A stretch of DNA of 64,000 nt from DATARH01 sp963734125 (lineage in GTDB: Bacteria > Pseudomonadota > Alphaproteobacteria > ATCC43930 > CGMCC-115725), in contig CAVTGB010000004.1 in assembly GCA_963734125.1 (NCBI GenBank), forward strand, positions 62,001-126,000, written 5' to 3'. Made by a program: the position numbers and the translations under genes. The notes beneath the pieces were generated by a model. The model had not been told where the DNA came from. It saw nothing but the letters and a program-made list of their open reading frames with translations, and did no database searches. The number at the start of each line of letters is the position of its first letter. Within the stretch, counting starts at the first letter, position 1. This document shows positions 16,466 to 25,867 of this stretch, one piece after another.

Positions 16466-17680
16466 TCACCGCCACAGCTGCTTTGTCGCCAGCGCGGCGC
16501 CTTGGGCGAGGGCCTCGAGTTTGGCCCAGGCGATTTGCGGGTGGACGCGGCCGCCGAGGCCGCAATCGGTTGAGGCGATGACCCTTTCGCGGCCGACGAT
16601 GTTGGCGAAGCGCAGGATCCGGTCGGCGACCAGTTCGGGGTGCTCGATGACGTTGGTGGCGTGGCTGACGACGCCCGGCAGGAGGACCATGCCGTCGGGA
16701 AGTTTCACTTCCTGCCACACCCGCCACTCGTGCTCGTGGCGGACATTGCCGGCCTCGAACGAGATCGCCCCGACCTTGGCCCGGAGGACGACCGGGAGGA
16801 TGTCGCGGATCGCGATGTCGGTGACGTGTGGGCCGTGCCAGCTGCCCCAGCACAGATGGAGCCGGATGCGCTCCGGCGGGAGGCCGCGGATCGCGTGGTT
16901 GAGCGCGTCGATCCAGGTAGTAGCGAGCGCCTGATAGTCGGTGACGGAGGGCTCGGGGTTGACCTGGTCCCAACCCTCGGCGAGGCAGGGGTCGTCGAGC
17001 TGCAGGATGATGCCGGCGTCGACGATCGCCTTATATTCCTCGCGCATCGCGTCGGCACAGGCATGGAGGAACTCTTTCTCGCTCTTGTAATAGGTGTTGC
17101 CGATGCGCGCGCAGCTGGCCGGCGCGACTGCGGTCATGAACCCTTCGGCGACCCCGGCGGCGGTGAGCGCGGCCTTGAAGTTGGCGATGTCGGCGCGGAT
17201 CATCTCGGCCCCGGCATAGGCGAGGGGCGCGGTGCAGATCGGGGTCGGCGGGCGCGCGCCGGAGCCGGTGGTGATCCCCGATTCCGGGTCGTTGTAGGCG
17301 GCCCCGAACATCGTGCGGTCGCGGCGGTCGCCGAAACTCGTCAGGACGATATGGCCGGGGGTGGAGCGGTGCGGCGCCATGTCGTAAAGCGAATCCCGGC
17401 CCGGCTCGATGCCGGAGAGGCGCTGCCACGAATAGCGCCACCACGAGCCGTAATTGACGCTCTGCGCCATCGATTTGCCGAATTCGCCATCGCCCGGTAC
17501 GTCGATCCCGAGATCATGCTGACGGCGCACGACATCGCCGACCGCCGCGCCGAGCGTCTGCCCGAACTCGCGCTCGTCGGCTGCACTGGCATCGCGCGCC
17601 CGGTTTGCCGCAATGAGGGCGTCCGGCCGCGGCAGGCTGCCGGCGTGGCTGGTGAGGATGTGGTCGGTGCTGGTGCGCAT
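16466..17680 (-). CDS. Cobalamin-independent methionine synthase-type methyltransferase (MetE C-terminal domain family)
   Basis: The 404-residue protein has only the catalytic (C-terminal) barrel of MetE, without the N-terminal half. Candidate zinc ligands are seen in HLCWGSWHG (His/Cys), ISFEAGN (Glu) and ASTDCGLGGR (Cys), so a thiol methyltransferase is expected. The start TSTDHILTSHAGSLPRPDAL is typical of this family; the single-domain forms have been linked to methionine or other corrinoid-independent methyl transfers, and the methyl donor is unclear. The ATG at 17680 follows GGGGAGG at a good distance. It is divergent from the rRNA methyltransferase gene, with 94 bases between the starts. 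Confidence 0.87.
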   Translation of the reverse strand: MRTSTDHILTSHAGSLPRPDALIAANRARDASAADEREFGQTLGAAVGDVVRRQHDLGIDVPGDGEFGKSMAQSVNYGSWWRYSWQRLSGIEPGRDSLYDMAPHRSTPGHIVLTSFGDRRDRTMFGAAYNDPESGITTGSGARPPTPICTAPLAYAGAEMIRADIANFKAALTAAGVAEGFMTAVAPASCARIGNTYYKSEKEFLHACADAMREEYKAIVDAGIILQLDDPCLAEGWDQVNPEPSVTDYQALATTWIDALNHAIRGLPPERIRLHLCWGSWHGPHVTDIAIRDILPVVLRAKVGAISFEAGNVRHEHEWRVWQEVKLPDGMVLLPGVVSHATNVIEHPELVADRILRFANIVGRERVIASTDCGLGGRVHPQIAWAKLEALAQGAALATKQLWR

Positions 17681-17774
17681 GGCGTGCCTCCCCGCTGGGT
17701 TGTTGCCGCGATCATAGGGTGGCTTGCGCCGGCCCGTCCATTCGGGCGAAGACATCGGGCGGAGGGAAGCCAGC

Positions 17775-18992
17775 ATGTCGGAGATCGTGGTTGAGGCCGA
17801 CGACCCGGAAAGCCGGCCGCAGATCGCCTTGCTGCCCGGGTTTCACCGCCGCGCCGAGGGCGGCCACCCGTGGGTCTATTCGAACGAAGTTGTGATGGAT
17901 GAGGCGGCGAAGACGCTGGCGCCCGGGACGCTCGTGACGCTGCGCCGGGCGGATGAGCGGCCGTTCGGCGTCGCGATCTTCAACCCGCACAATCTGATCG
18001 CCGCCCGCCTCCTCGACCGCGATGCCGCGCGGGCGATCAACAAGCGCTTTTTCGCGCGCCGACTGGAGCGCGCGCTCAGGCTGCGCGAGCGGCTTTACGC
18101 GCGGCCCTATTACCGGCTCGTCCATGCCGAGGCGGATGGCCTCCCCGGCCTCATCATCGACCGCTTTGGCGCGGTCCTGGTCATGCAGGCGAACACCGCG
18201 GGAATGGACCGCCTGACCCCGGTCATCATCGAGGCGCTGCAGGGCCTCGTCTCGCCCGAGGCGATCGTCTTGCGCAACGACAGCCCGGCGCGCACCCAGG
18301 AGGGATTGCCGCTCGAAACCGCGGTTGCACTGGGGACCATCGCCGGTCCGGTGAGGATCGAGGAAGGCGGCGCGGTGTTTCTCGCCGATGTGCTCGCCGG
18401 GCAGAAGACCGGGTGGTTTTTCGACCAGCGCGACAACCGCGCCTTTATCGCCGGGCTCTGCGGTGATGCGCGCGTCCTCGACCTCTATTGCCACAGCGGC
18501 GGGTTTGCCGTCGCCGCGGCCCATGAGGGCGCGGAGAGGGTCGTCGGCATCGACAGTTCGGCGCCCGCCCTTGCGCTTGCCGCCGAGGCCGCCCGCCAGA
18601 ATGGCGTCGCCGAGCGCTGCACGTTCCGCCGCGCCGAGGTGTTCGCCGAAGCGGCCGCGCTCGCCGCCCGGGGCGAGCGGTTCGACATCGTGATCGCCGA
18701 CCCGCCGGCTTTCGCGCCGGTAAAGCGGGCGGTTCCGGCGGCGCTGCGCGGCTATCGGAAGCTCGCCCATCTCGCCGCCCAGCTGACCGCGCCGTCGGGG
18801 TTTCTGTTCCTGGCGTCGTGTTCCTACAATGTCGGAGTCGGTGAATTCGCCGATGCGGTGCGGCGCGGCCTCGCCGATGCCGGCCGCTCGGCGCGCATCC
18901 TCCGGATGAGCGGCGCCGGCCCCGACCATCCGGTGCATCCCGCCCTGCCGGAAAGCGCCTATCTGAAAGCGCTCACCCTGACGCTCGATTAA
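17775..18992 (+). CDS. Class I rRNA methyltransferase, RlmI/RlmK type
   Basis: The 405-residue protein has an N-terminal PUA domain (GHPWVYSNEV, LVTLRRADERPFGVAIFNP), a middle region with ADGLPGLIIDRFG, and a C-terminal Rossmann methyltransferase with VLDLYCHSGGFAVAAA and the catalytic-site DPPAFAP. This is the build of RlmI, which makes m5C1962 in 23S rRNA. The start at 17775 follows GGAGGGAAG. Its 3' end overlaps the histidine kinase gene tail to tail by 20 bases. Confidence 0.9.
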   Translation: MSEIVVEADDPESRPQIALLPGFHRRAEGGHPWVYSNEVVMDEAAKTLAPGTLVTLRRADERPFGVAIFNPHNLIAARLLDRDAARAINKRFFARRLERALRLRERLYARPYYRLVHAEADGLPGLIIDRFGAVLVMQANTAGMDRLTPVIIEALQGLVSPEAIVLRNDSPARTQEGLPLETAVALGTIAGPVRIEEGGAVFLADVLAGQKTGWFFDQRDNRAFIAGLCGDARVLDLYCHSGGFAVAAAHEGAERVVGIDSSAPALALAAEAARQNGVAERCTFRRAEVFAEAAALAARGERFDIVIADPPAFAPVKRAVPAALRGYRKLAHLAAQLTAPSGFLFLASCSYNVGVGEFADAVRRGLADAGRSARILRMSGAGPDHPVHPALPESAYLKALTLTLD

Positions 18993-20370
18993 GCGGGATG
19001 GTTTTTTCCGTCCCTGCCGGAAGGGTCAGCCGGAAGACGGTGCCCGCGCCGGTCGTGTCAACGAGCGCGAGGTCGCCGCCTTGCGCGCGCATCAATTCGC
19101 GCGCGATCGCGAGGCCAAGGCCGGTGCCGCCAGGCCGGGCGGAGCCGAAAAACGGCCGGAACAGATTGTCGCGCGCCCGCGGCGGCAGCCCGTGACCGTC
19201 ATCGGCAACCTCGATCGCGATCGCTCCATTGGATACTGCGGTGCTGAGGCGCAGGTGGCGGGCGCCGGCTTCGACCGCGTTCTGGGCGAGGTTCAGGAGC
19301 ACCCGGTAAAGCTGATCGCGGTCCGCGCGCACGATGAGTCCCTCCGGGACATCCGGCTCTACGGCGAGGCGGTCGCTGCCGATCGCCAGGGCCGGCTCGA
19401 TTTCCTCGACCAGCGGGAGGAGGGGAAACCGTGTCGGCGCGACAGGCGGCGCGCCCTCGCGCGAGAAATCGAGGGTGCGCGTGCACAACGCCACCGCGCG
19501 GTCGATCGCCTCGAAGAGCCGCGGCGCAACGCGGCGCACCTCGGGCGCGGCGCTGTCGGCGAGCCCGTCGCTGACCAGCCGCGCGGTCGCCAGAATGGCG
19601 CGCAGATCGTGGTTGATCTTGCTGACGGCGGTGCCGAGCGCGGCCAGCCGGGCGCGCTGGCCGAGCGCCTGCCGCACCGTCTCCTGCAGCATCGCGAGCT
19701 CGTTTTCCGCGCGGCCGATCTCGTCGCGCCTGCCGCTCGGGACGATCCGGCGCGAGGCGTCTTCCGGGTCCTCGCGGAACGAGGTCATGCTCGCGGTGAT
19801 GCGGCGCATCGGCCGGACCAAGAGCCAATGCAGGCTGAGATAAACCAGCGCCGCGGTGGTCAAGGAAATGACGATCGACAATTCGAGGATGCGGATGGCA
19901 AAACCGCGCAATTCGTGGCGCAGCGGCGCCTCGTCGAGCAGCAGTTCGACCGTGGCGTCGGGTTCCTTGGGCGAGCGCCCGAGCACGCGCATGACCCGGT
20001 TGCCGGTGCTGAACAATGTCTCGAACGAACGCTCAATCCAAATGGGGACATTGCCTTTCCTCAGGTCGAACGTGACGTCGGGCTTTGGCGGCATCGCGCT
20101 GTCGAGCATCCGCACCATCCCGTCCGGTCGATGCAGGATCACCGCATGCGTGCCGACATGCGCCAGGAGCTCATTGGCCAGGGTCTGGTCGATCCGCCCG
20201 CTGGGGCTTGCGCCAAGCGCCAGGATCGCTAGGTGCCCAGACGCGATGTGGTTGTCGAGATAGGTCATCCGGAAACGCGCGACCGAGGGCACAAAGATCA
20301 GGACCTCGCTCAGCATCACGAAGAAGATCGTCAGCACGAGAAGGCGCGCCGAGAGACTGCGGAGCAGCAT
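18973..20370 (-). CDS. Sensor histidine kinase (orphan)
   Basis: The 465-residue protein has TM1 at about 8-28, a periplasmic sensor of about 130 residues, TM2 at about 160-182, a HAMP-like linker (183-235), and a kinase core. The phospho-acceptor is His254 (SKINHDLRAIL); the N box is NLAQNAVEAG (361-369), the G1 box DDGHGLP (390-396), and the G2 box GGTGLGLAI (414-422). No response regulator is encoded nearby, so its partner lies elsewhere. It follows the flavoprotein gene by 10 bases and was probably cotranscribed with it, suggesting it senses a redox or envelope state linked to that enzyme (inference). Confidence 0.9.
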   Translation of the reverse strand: MLLRSLSARLLVLTIFFVMLSEVLIFVPSVARFRMTYLDNHIASGHLAILALGASPSGRIDQTLANELLAHVGTHAVILHRPDGMVRMLDSAMPPKPDVTFDLRKGNVPIWIERSFETLFSTGNRVMRVLGRSPKEPDATVELLLDEAPLRHELRGFAIRILELSIVISLTTAALVYLSLHWLLVRPMRRITASMTSFREDPEDASRRIVPSGRRDEIGRAENELAMLQETVRQALGQRARLAALGTAVSKINHDLRAILATARLVSDGLADSAAPEVRRVAPRLFEAIDRAVALCTRTLDFSREGAPPVAPTRFPLLPLVEEIEPALAIGSDRLAVEPDVPEGLIVRADRDQLYRVLLNLAQNAVEAGARHLRLSTAVSNGAIAIEVADDGHGLPPRARDNLFRPFFGSARPGGTGLGLAIARELMRAQGGDLALVDTTGAGTVFRLTLPAGTEKTIPLNRASG

Positions 20371-20380
20371 CGCCGCGCTC

Positions 20381-21790
20381 TCAGCCGAAGCGTGCCAGCA
20401 GGCGCACGAGGCGGCGGGTGCGTGGGGAGAAGAGGGTGGGCGTATAGTAGCTGCCGGCGGCGCGCTTGCCGGCTTCGCCCCGGGTCGGATAGGGCACGAT
20501 CAGGTTGGCCATCGCGCCGATCTTGAGCCGTTGCGCGATCGCCAAGGCCCAGGGCAGGATGAGGTCGCCCGCGGCCGCGCCGAGGATCGTCGCGCCGAGG
20601 ATGCGTCCGCGCGGAATGGTGATGATCTTCACCTCGCCCGCGGTGTCGCGCTCGGTGTGGGCGCGGTCGTTCTCGGCAAAGGACCAGCGCAGCACCTGCA
20701 CCGGTCCCGCTTGCCGCGCCGCCGCCTCGGTCAGCCCCACCTGGGCGAGCTCAGGGTCGGTGTAGGTGACCCAGGGAAGCTCCCGGTAATCGACCCGCGC
20801 GGGCAGCCGAAAGAGTGCGTTCCGGATGACGATCCCGGCGTGGTAGAGCGCGATATGGGTGAATTGCGGGCCGCCGGCCGCATCGCCGACCGCATAGGCG
20901 CGCCGGTTGGTCGTCCGCAGCCGCCGATCGACGACGATCCCGGCGGCGCCAGCCGCGATCCCGGCGGCGGCGAGATCGAGCGCGGCAAGGTTGGGCCGTC
21001 TTCCCGCGGCGACCAACAGATGCGACCCGGCGATGCGTTCTCCGGTCGCCAGGGTGACGGCGATTTGCGATCCCGCCGGCTCGATCAGGGCGACCCCGAC
21101 CGAGGGTTTCAGCGCAATGCCGTCTGCCGCCAGGCGCCCGGCGAGGAGCGCCACCAACTCGGGATCATCATGCGGCAGTATCGGGCCGGCGTCGATGACG
21201 GTGACCGTGGAGCCGAGCCCCCGGTGGGCCTGCGCCAGCTCGATCCCGACCGGGCCGCCGCCGATCACGATCAGATGCGAGGGGAGAGTCCGGTTGGCGA
21301 ATACCGTCTCGTTGGTGAAGAATTTCACACCGTCGAGGCCGGGGATCGGCGGCACGACCGGCGCCGAGCCGGTGGCGATGACAAAGCGGCGCGGCCGGAC
21401 GGTGTGATCGCCGGCGCGGATCGTCTTGGAATCGACAAAGCGCGCTTCGGCGGCGATGACGCGCACCCCGAGCCCTTCAAAGCGCTCGACCGAATCGGTC
21501 GGGGCTATCTCTGCGATTACCCGCGCGACGCTGTCGGCGACGGCGGCGAAATCGACTTCGGGCGGGGTGTAGCGAATGCCCAATTCGGCGCCGCGCCGCC
21601 AGGCGGTCGCCAGCCGCGAGGCCGCCAGGAGCGATTTCGACGGCACGCAGCCGTAATTGAGGCAGTCGCCGCCCATCCGGCCGCGCTCGACGAGGACGAC
21701 GCTCGCCCCCATCTGCACGGCGCCCGCCGCCACCGCGAGACCTCCCGACCCGGCGCCGATGACGCAGAGATCCGGGGTGAGCGCGCTCAT
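20381..21790 (-). CDS. Mercuric reductase-like / dihydrolipoamide dehydrogenase family flavoprotein
   Basis: The 469-residue class I pyridine nucleotide-disulfide oxidoreductase begins with the FAD-binding CVIGAGSGGLAVAAGA and the redox pair CLNYGCVPSK. NAD(P) binding is seen in VIGGGPVGIELAQ, the second FAD contact in AYAVGDAAGG, and the dimerisation domain contains VTYTDPELAQVG. The start at 21790 overlaps the stop of the TVP38 gene (ATGA). The C-terminal Cys pair of true MerA and an N-terminal HMA domain are absent, so this is the MerA-like branch of unknown substrate that is often encoded with TVP38 proteins. Confidence 0.9.
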   Translation of the reverse strand: MSALTPDLCVIGAGSGGLAVAAGAVQMGASVVLVERGRMGGDCLNYGCVPSKSLLAASRLATAWRRGAELGIRYTPPEVDFAAVADSVARVIAEIAPTDSVERFEGLGVRVIAAEARFVDSKTIRAGDHTVRPRRFVIATGSAPVVPPIPGLDGVKFFTNETVFANRTLPSHLIVIGGGPVGIELAQAHRGLGSTVTVIDAGPILPHDDPELVALLAGRLAADGIALKPSVGVALIEPAGSQIAVTLATGERIAGSHLLVAAGRRPNLAALDLAAAGIAAGAAGIVVDRRLRTTNRRAYAVGDAAGGPQFTHIALYHAGIVIRNALFRLPARVDYRELPWVTYTDPELAQVGLTEAAARQAGPVQVLRWSFAENDRAHTERDTAGEVKIITIPRGRILGATILGAAAGDLILPWALAIAQRLKIGAMANLIVPYPTRGEAGKRAAGSYYTPTLFSPRTRRLVRLLARFG

Positions 21791-22509
21791 GCCGCCCCGG
21801 CGCCGACACGCCAGCGCTTCAAGATGACCGGCAAGAGCGCGAGCACCGCCAGGCCAAGGATCGGGAGAATGACGCCCGGGCGGAAGAGGACCCCGAGGTC
21901 GGGCGACCGGCCCTCGTCGGCAAGCGTTCCCAGGCCATTGCCGAGACTGGCATAGATGAAGGTGACCGGGATGATGCCGAAAAACGTGCCGAGCACGTAG
22001 ACCCATAATCGCAAGCCGACCGCCCCGGCCACCAGGTTGACCAGCCAGAACGGGAAGATCGGGATGAGGCGCAGCACCAGGAGATAATTGAGGCCGTTGT
22101 TGCGGAAGTTGCTTTCGAGCCGGCGCACCCACGGGCCGGCGCGGGCGGCAAGACCGGCGAGCCCGGCGCGGGCGGCGAGGAAGACGACGGTCGCCCCCGC
22201 CGTCGCCCCGATCACCGCATAGGCGGTGCCGAGCCACGGCCCGAACAGAAATCCGCCGGCGATCGTGAAGAGCGCGCCGCCTGGGACCGACAGCGCGACG
22301 AGGGCGGCATAGGCGAGGATGAAGGCGAGGGCGGCGGTCGCGCCGGCGTGCGCCACCACCGCAGTCAGCGATGCGCGATGTTCGGCGAGTGCGGCGAAAC
22401 TCAGATAGCGGTGCCCGCCGAGCGCGAGGAACATGGCCCCGCCAACAACGAGAATGCCGAGCGGCACGAAGCGGCGGGCAGCAACCGGACGCGGCACCTC
22501 ATCAGCCAT
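21787..22509 (-). CDS. TVP38/TMEM64 family membrane protein
   Basis: The protein (240 residues from ATG 22509; a GTG at 22533 would add eight) has about five to six hydrophobic segments and the SNARE-associated/VTT domain core: VPGGALFTIAGGFLFGPWLG, then VFLAARAGLAGL, LLVLRLIPIFPFWLVNLVAG and TFFGIIPVTFIYASLG. The domain is related to DedA and suggests a lipid scramblase or small-solute transport role at the inner membrane. It overlaps the flavoprotein gene by four bases, so coupled translation is likely. Confidence 0.88.
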   Translation of the reverse strand: MADEVPRPVAARRFVPLGILVVGGAMFLALGGHRYLSFAALAEHRASLTAVVAHAGATAALAFILAYAALVALSVPGGALFTIAGGFLFGPWLGTAYAVIGATAGATVVFLAARAGLAGLAARAGPWVRRLESNFRNNGLNYLLVLRLIPIFPFWLVNLVAGAVGLRLWVYVLGTFFGIIPVTFIYASLGNGLGTLADEGRSPDLGVLFRPGVILPILGLAVLALLPVILKRWRVGAGAA

Positions 22510-22587
22510 CGCGGCATTGTGGGGCGAGAACACCCGCCATGCCAGCGCCGCGCCGCTACCGCCACGCTCAATTCAGCGTGAAGCGGG

Positions 22588-23763
22588 CTATTCGTCTTCG
22601 CGCTCCTCCTCGTGGCGGAACGGCGAATATTCGGCGAGGTGCTCGATTTTCCGCTCCACCATCTCGCGCTCGCGGTCGAGGAAGGCGGCAACGGCGCGGC
22701 GGAAGGCGGGATCGGGGATCCAATGCGCGCTGTAGATCGGCGTCGGCAGATAGCCGCGCTGCAATTTATGCGGTCCCTGCGCGCCGGCCTCGACGCGCTT
22801 GAGCCCGCGTTTGATCGCGAACTCGATCGCCTGGTAATAGCAGCATTCGAAATGGAGGAAGCGGTATTCGCGGTGCGCCCCCCAATTGCGCCCGTAGATC
22901 GTGTCGCGGCCGAGGATGTTGAAGGCGCCGGCGATGTATTGGGTGCCGTGGCGCGCCATCACCAAAACGATGTTGTCCGGCATCCGCTCGCCGATCATCG
23001 AGAAAAAGCGCCGGGTCAGGTAGGCCGACCCCCACTTCCGGTCGGTGGTGCCGAGATAGAGCCGATAGAACGCATCCCACGCAGCTTCCGTCAGATCCTT
23101 GCCGGTGAGGAGGTCGATCTCGATGGCGCCGCCGGCCAGCGCCTCGCGCCGTTCCTTCTTCACCGCCTTGCGCTTCCGCGAATTGAGCGCCGCCAGATAG
23201 TCGTCGAAATCGCGGTAGCCCTGGTTGGTCCAATGAAATTGCTGGCCGATGCGCTGGAGGAAGCCGGCTTCGGCGAAGGCCGCGAAATCCTCGTCGTGCG
23301 GAAAGTTGACGTGGAGCGAGGAGAGCTTGTGCCGCCGCGCCAGCTCGATCATCCCGGCGATCAGATGGCTTTTCGTCGCGGCGGCCGCGTCGGGGGCGAC
23401 GAGGAGGCGGGGGCCGGGCACTGGGGTGAACGGCACCGCGCACAACAGCTTTGGATAATAGCGCGCGCCCGAGCGCTCGTAGGCGTCGGCCCAGCCCCAA
23501 TCGAAGATGTATTCGCCGTAGGAATGGCTCTTCAGATACATCGGCACGGCGCCGACGAGGCGCCCGTCCTTGCCGGCAAAGGTGAGGTGCTGCGGCGCCC
23601 AGCCGGTGCGCGCATTGGTCGAGCCGCTCTCTTCAAGCGCGTTCAGAAAGACGTGGCTGACTGTCGGGTTGATGTCGCCGGCGCAGGTATCCCAGGCCTC
23701 CGGCGCGACCTCGGCGATCGCATTGTGGACGGAGAGGGTGATCGATTGGCCGCCATCGTTCAT
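22588..23763 (-). CDS. FemAB-like GNAT-fold protein (DUF482, peptidogalycan biosynthesis family)
   Basis: The 391-residue protein matches the COG3146/DUF482 family: VSHVFLNALEESGS near the start, YMKSHSYGEYIFDWGWADAY-like central motif (written here YLKSHSYGEYIFDWGWA), and RGLKRVEAGAQGPHKLQRGY toward the end. The fold is a double GNAT/FemAB-type acyltransferase; the acceptor is not known. It ends in an acidic Glu-rich tail. It lies 13 bases after the RidA gene, so the two are probably one transcript. Confidence 0.88.
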   Translation of the reverse strand: MNDGGQSITLSVHNAIAEVAPEAWDTCAGDINPTVSHVFLNALEESGSTNARTGWAPQHLTFAGKDGRLVGAVPMYLKSHSYGEYIFDWGWADAYERSGARYYPKLLCAVPFTPVPGPRLLVAPDAAAATKSHLIAGMIELARRHKLSSLHVNFPHDEDFAAFAEAGFLQRIGQQFHWTNQGYRDFDDYLAALNSRKRKAVKKERREALAGGAIEIDLLTGKDLTEAAWDAFYRLYLGTTDRKWGSAYLTRRFFSMIGERMPDNIVLVMARHGTQYIAGAFNILGRDTIYGRNWGAHREYRFLHFECCYYQAIEFAIKRGLKRVEAGAQGPHKLQRGYLPTPIYSAHWIPDPAFRRAVAAFLDREREMVERKIEHLAEYSPFRHEEEREDE

Positions 23764-23776
23764 CGGGGGCGCCCGC

Positions 23777-24244
23777 TCAGCCGATCTCGAATGTGGCTTC
23801 GACCTCGACCGCGAGATCGCCCGGCAGGCCGCTCATCCCGACTGCGGCGCGGGCATGGCGCCCCTTATCTCCGAACACCTCGACCATCAGATCGGAGGCG
23901 CCGTTGATCACCTGCGGCATCTCGGTAAACTCCGGCGTGCAGTTGACAAACCCGCCGAGCCTGAGGCAGCGCCGCACTCGGTCGAGATCGCCGCCGCAGG
24001 CGGTTCGCAGCTGCGACAGGATATTGAGCCCGCACAGCCGCGCCGCCGCCTGGCCGTCGGCGATGCTGATCCCAGCGCCGAGTTTCCCGATAAAGCGGAG
24101 CTCGCCATTCCATTGGCAGATCTGGCCGGAGATGAAGACGAGATTGCCCGAGATCGTGAACGGCACGTAATTTGCCCACGGCGCCTGCGGCTGCGGCAGT
24201 TCGATGCCGAGCTCCTTCAGGCGCGCCTCGATCCTTCCGCTCAT
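23777..24244 (-). CDS. RidA family protein (YjgF/YER057c)
   Basis: The 154-residue protein starts at ATG 24244 (MSGRIEARLKELGIELP) with GGAGAG upstream; a nine-residue in-frame extension exists. It belongs to the longer RidA subfamily (VFISGQICQWNGEL, AARLCGLNILSQL, GASDLMVEVFGDKGRHAR). RidA proteins hydrolyse reactive enamines and imines made by PLP enzymes. The catalytic Arg that fixes the carboxylate is plausibly the one in KGRHARAAVG, so activity may be conserved. Confidence 0.9.
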   Translation of the reverse strand: MSGRIEARLKELGIELPQPQAPWANYVPFTISGNLVFISGQICQWNGELRFIGKLGAGISIADGQAAARLCGLNILSQLRTACGGDLDRVRRCLRLGGFVNCTPEFTEMPQVINGASDLMVEVFGDKGRHARAAVGMSGLPGDLAVEVEATFEIG

Positions 24245-24370
24245 CGCCTGATCTCTCCATCGCTTGGACACGGCGAGATTGCGTCCTCACAGCGCTCCCC
24301 GCAACGACAAACCTTGCTACCATCGGGCGTGCCGCGAAGATGCCGCATTCGCGCGTTAGCAGAGGGGTCC

Positions 24371-24988
24371 ATGCGCACGCTGTGGTTCGTCATCCTTTGC
24401 GTGATTCTGGTTGCCGGCCCGGTTCGGGCGGCGACGCTGGGCGAGGCGCAGATTGGCTTCAGCGCCGATCGCACGCTCGTCATCAATGGAAAGAGCTATC
24501 AGGGCAAGATCTGGGCGATGCCGGGGCGGGAACGCCATGAGCAGGCGATCTCCGGGTTCCGGCCGATCTTCCTGCTGCGCGCGGACAGTCCGCTCGGTGA
24601 AATCGTGCTGCCCCAGCTGAAGACCATCGTCGAGTTCAAGCTGCCGGCGGAATTGCGGATTTTTGCGACGCCGGCGCTCAAAAACCACCCGGTCGGCCAG
24701 GAGACGATCAACGGCATCGCCACGACCAAATACGCGATCGATGAGACGGTCCCCGAAGGCCACGCGACCGGGGCACTATGGCTCAGCCGCGACGGCATCC
24801 CGATGCGGCTCTCCGGCAGTTTCACCCGGCCGAGCGGCACGGTGTCAACGATCCGCTGGGAATTGAGCCATGTCAGGATCGGGCCGCAGCCGGCGGGGTT
24901 GTTCGAGGCGCCGCAAGGGTTTTCCAAGCTGCCGCCCGAGGCGATCGCGCCGCTCCTCGGCCTCAAGCTAAAATCAGCGAGGCGCTGA
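24371..24988 (+). CDS. Exported protein of unknown function, LolA/DUF4412-like
   Basis: The 205-residue protein begins at ATG 24371 with a signal peptide (LWFVILCVILVAGPVRA, cleaved before ATLGEAQ). The mature part has the pattern of an outer-membrane lipoprotein carrier-like half barrel: YQGKIWAMPGRERHEQ, then FLLRADSPLGEIVLPQLKT, NGIATTKYAIDE and GALWLSRDGIPMRLSG. DUF4412-type proteins share this layout, but I cannot assign a role. It is divergent from the RidA gene; the 126 bases between them hold the promoters. Confidence 0.75.
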   Translation: MRTLWFVILCVILVAGPVRAATLGEAQIGFSADRTLVINGKSYQGKIWAMPGRERHEQAISGFRPIFLLRADSPLGEIVLPQLKTIVEFKLPAELRIFATPALKNHPVGQETINGIATTKYAIDETVPEGHATGALWLSRDGIPMRLSGSFTRPSGTVSTIRWELSHVRIGPQPAGLFEAPQGFSKLPPEAIAPLLGLKLKSARR

Positions 24989-25074
24989 CCCAGGGGCGCA
25001 ATCCTCGTTGCTATGGCCCAATTGGGTACGGGCGCTATTATCGCGGTCTCACTCCGAGGGAAGGAGCATCCCCC

Positions 25075-25854
25075 ATGGCGAACGTACCCGGTCTCATCAC
25101 CGACCCCAGCCGCATCAAAGGCGGGGTGATCTCGTTGACCAGCGGCGGCAGCCAGGTCGCGGCCTACCTCGCGCGGCCGCAACGCGCCGGGAAACTATCC
25201 CGGCATCGTCGTGATCCAGGAAGCCTTTGGGCTCGACGACCACATCTGCGACCTGGCGCGGCGCTTCGCCAATATCGGCTACAACGCCGTCGCACCGGCG
25301 CTCTACTGGCGGCGCGGCGCGCCCAAGGACCCGGACGTCATGGAGCACGGTGTTCCCGGTGATGTTCGGCCTGCCCGACAGCGAGGCGGTGCAGGACCTC
25401 GAAGCCGCAGCGGATTATCTGCGCGCGCATGCCGGGCGCGACCGGAAAGGTCGGCGCGATCGGCTTCTGCTCGGGCGGCCGCCACACGCTGCTCTTTGCG
25501 TGCAGCAGCAACAAGGTCAACGCCGCGGTCGATTGCTGGGGCGGCTTCATCAACCGCGCCACGCCCGACGCCGAGACCACCGCGGCGCGGCCGAAGGCGC
25601 CCTTGGACATGGTCGGCCAGTTGCACTGCCCGCTGTTCGGCGTGTTCGGCGACGAAGACCAGAACCCGCCGGTCGCGCTCGAGGCCGAGCTGAAAAAGCG
25701 CGGCGCTGCGGCTCATAAGGACGTGACGACCAAGATCTACCAGAACGCCGGCCACGCCTTTCTCGCCGACTACCGGCCGAGCTATCGCGAGGGCCCGGCT
25801 CACGAGCTGTGGGCCGACGCCACGGCGTTTTTGGGCAAGCACCTGAAGGGGTAA
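25075..25854 (+). pseudogene. Dienelactone hydrolase family protein, interrupted by three +1 insertions
   Basis: Reading from ATG 25075, the protein is continuous only if one base is removed at each of three sites: about 25192-25194 (AAA), 25349-25350 (GG) and 25433-25437. The repaired chain runs from MANVPGLITDPSRIKGGVI through PGIVVIQEAFGLDDHICDL and GYNAVAPALYWRRG to the nucleophile motif GFCSGG and the end NAGHAFLADYRPSY. The Cys nucleophile, the Asp region (FGDEDQNPP) and the His (GHAF) are all preserved. The total of three insertions restores the starting frame. All the conserved parts remain, so sequencing error is more likely than decay. Dienelactone hydrolases open lactone rings in aromatic degradation. 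Confidence 0.8.
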
Positions 25855-25867
25855 ACCCCGCTCCGCG

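Noticed and set aside
20381..21790. True mercuric reductase of a mer operon
   Set aside because: No merR, merT or merP nearby, and the C-terminal Cys pair of MerA is absent.
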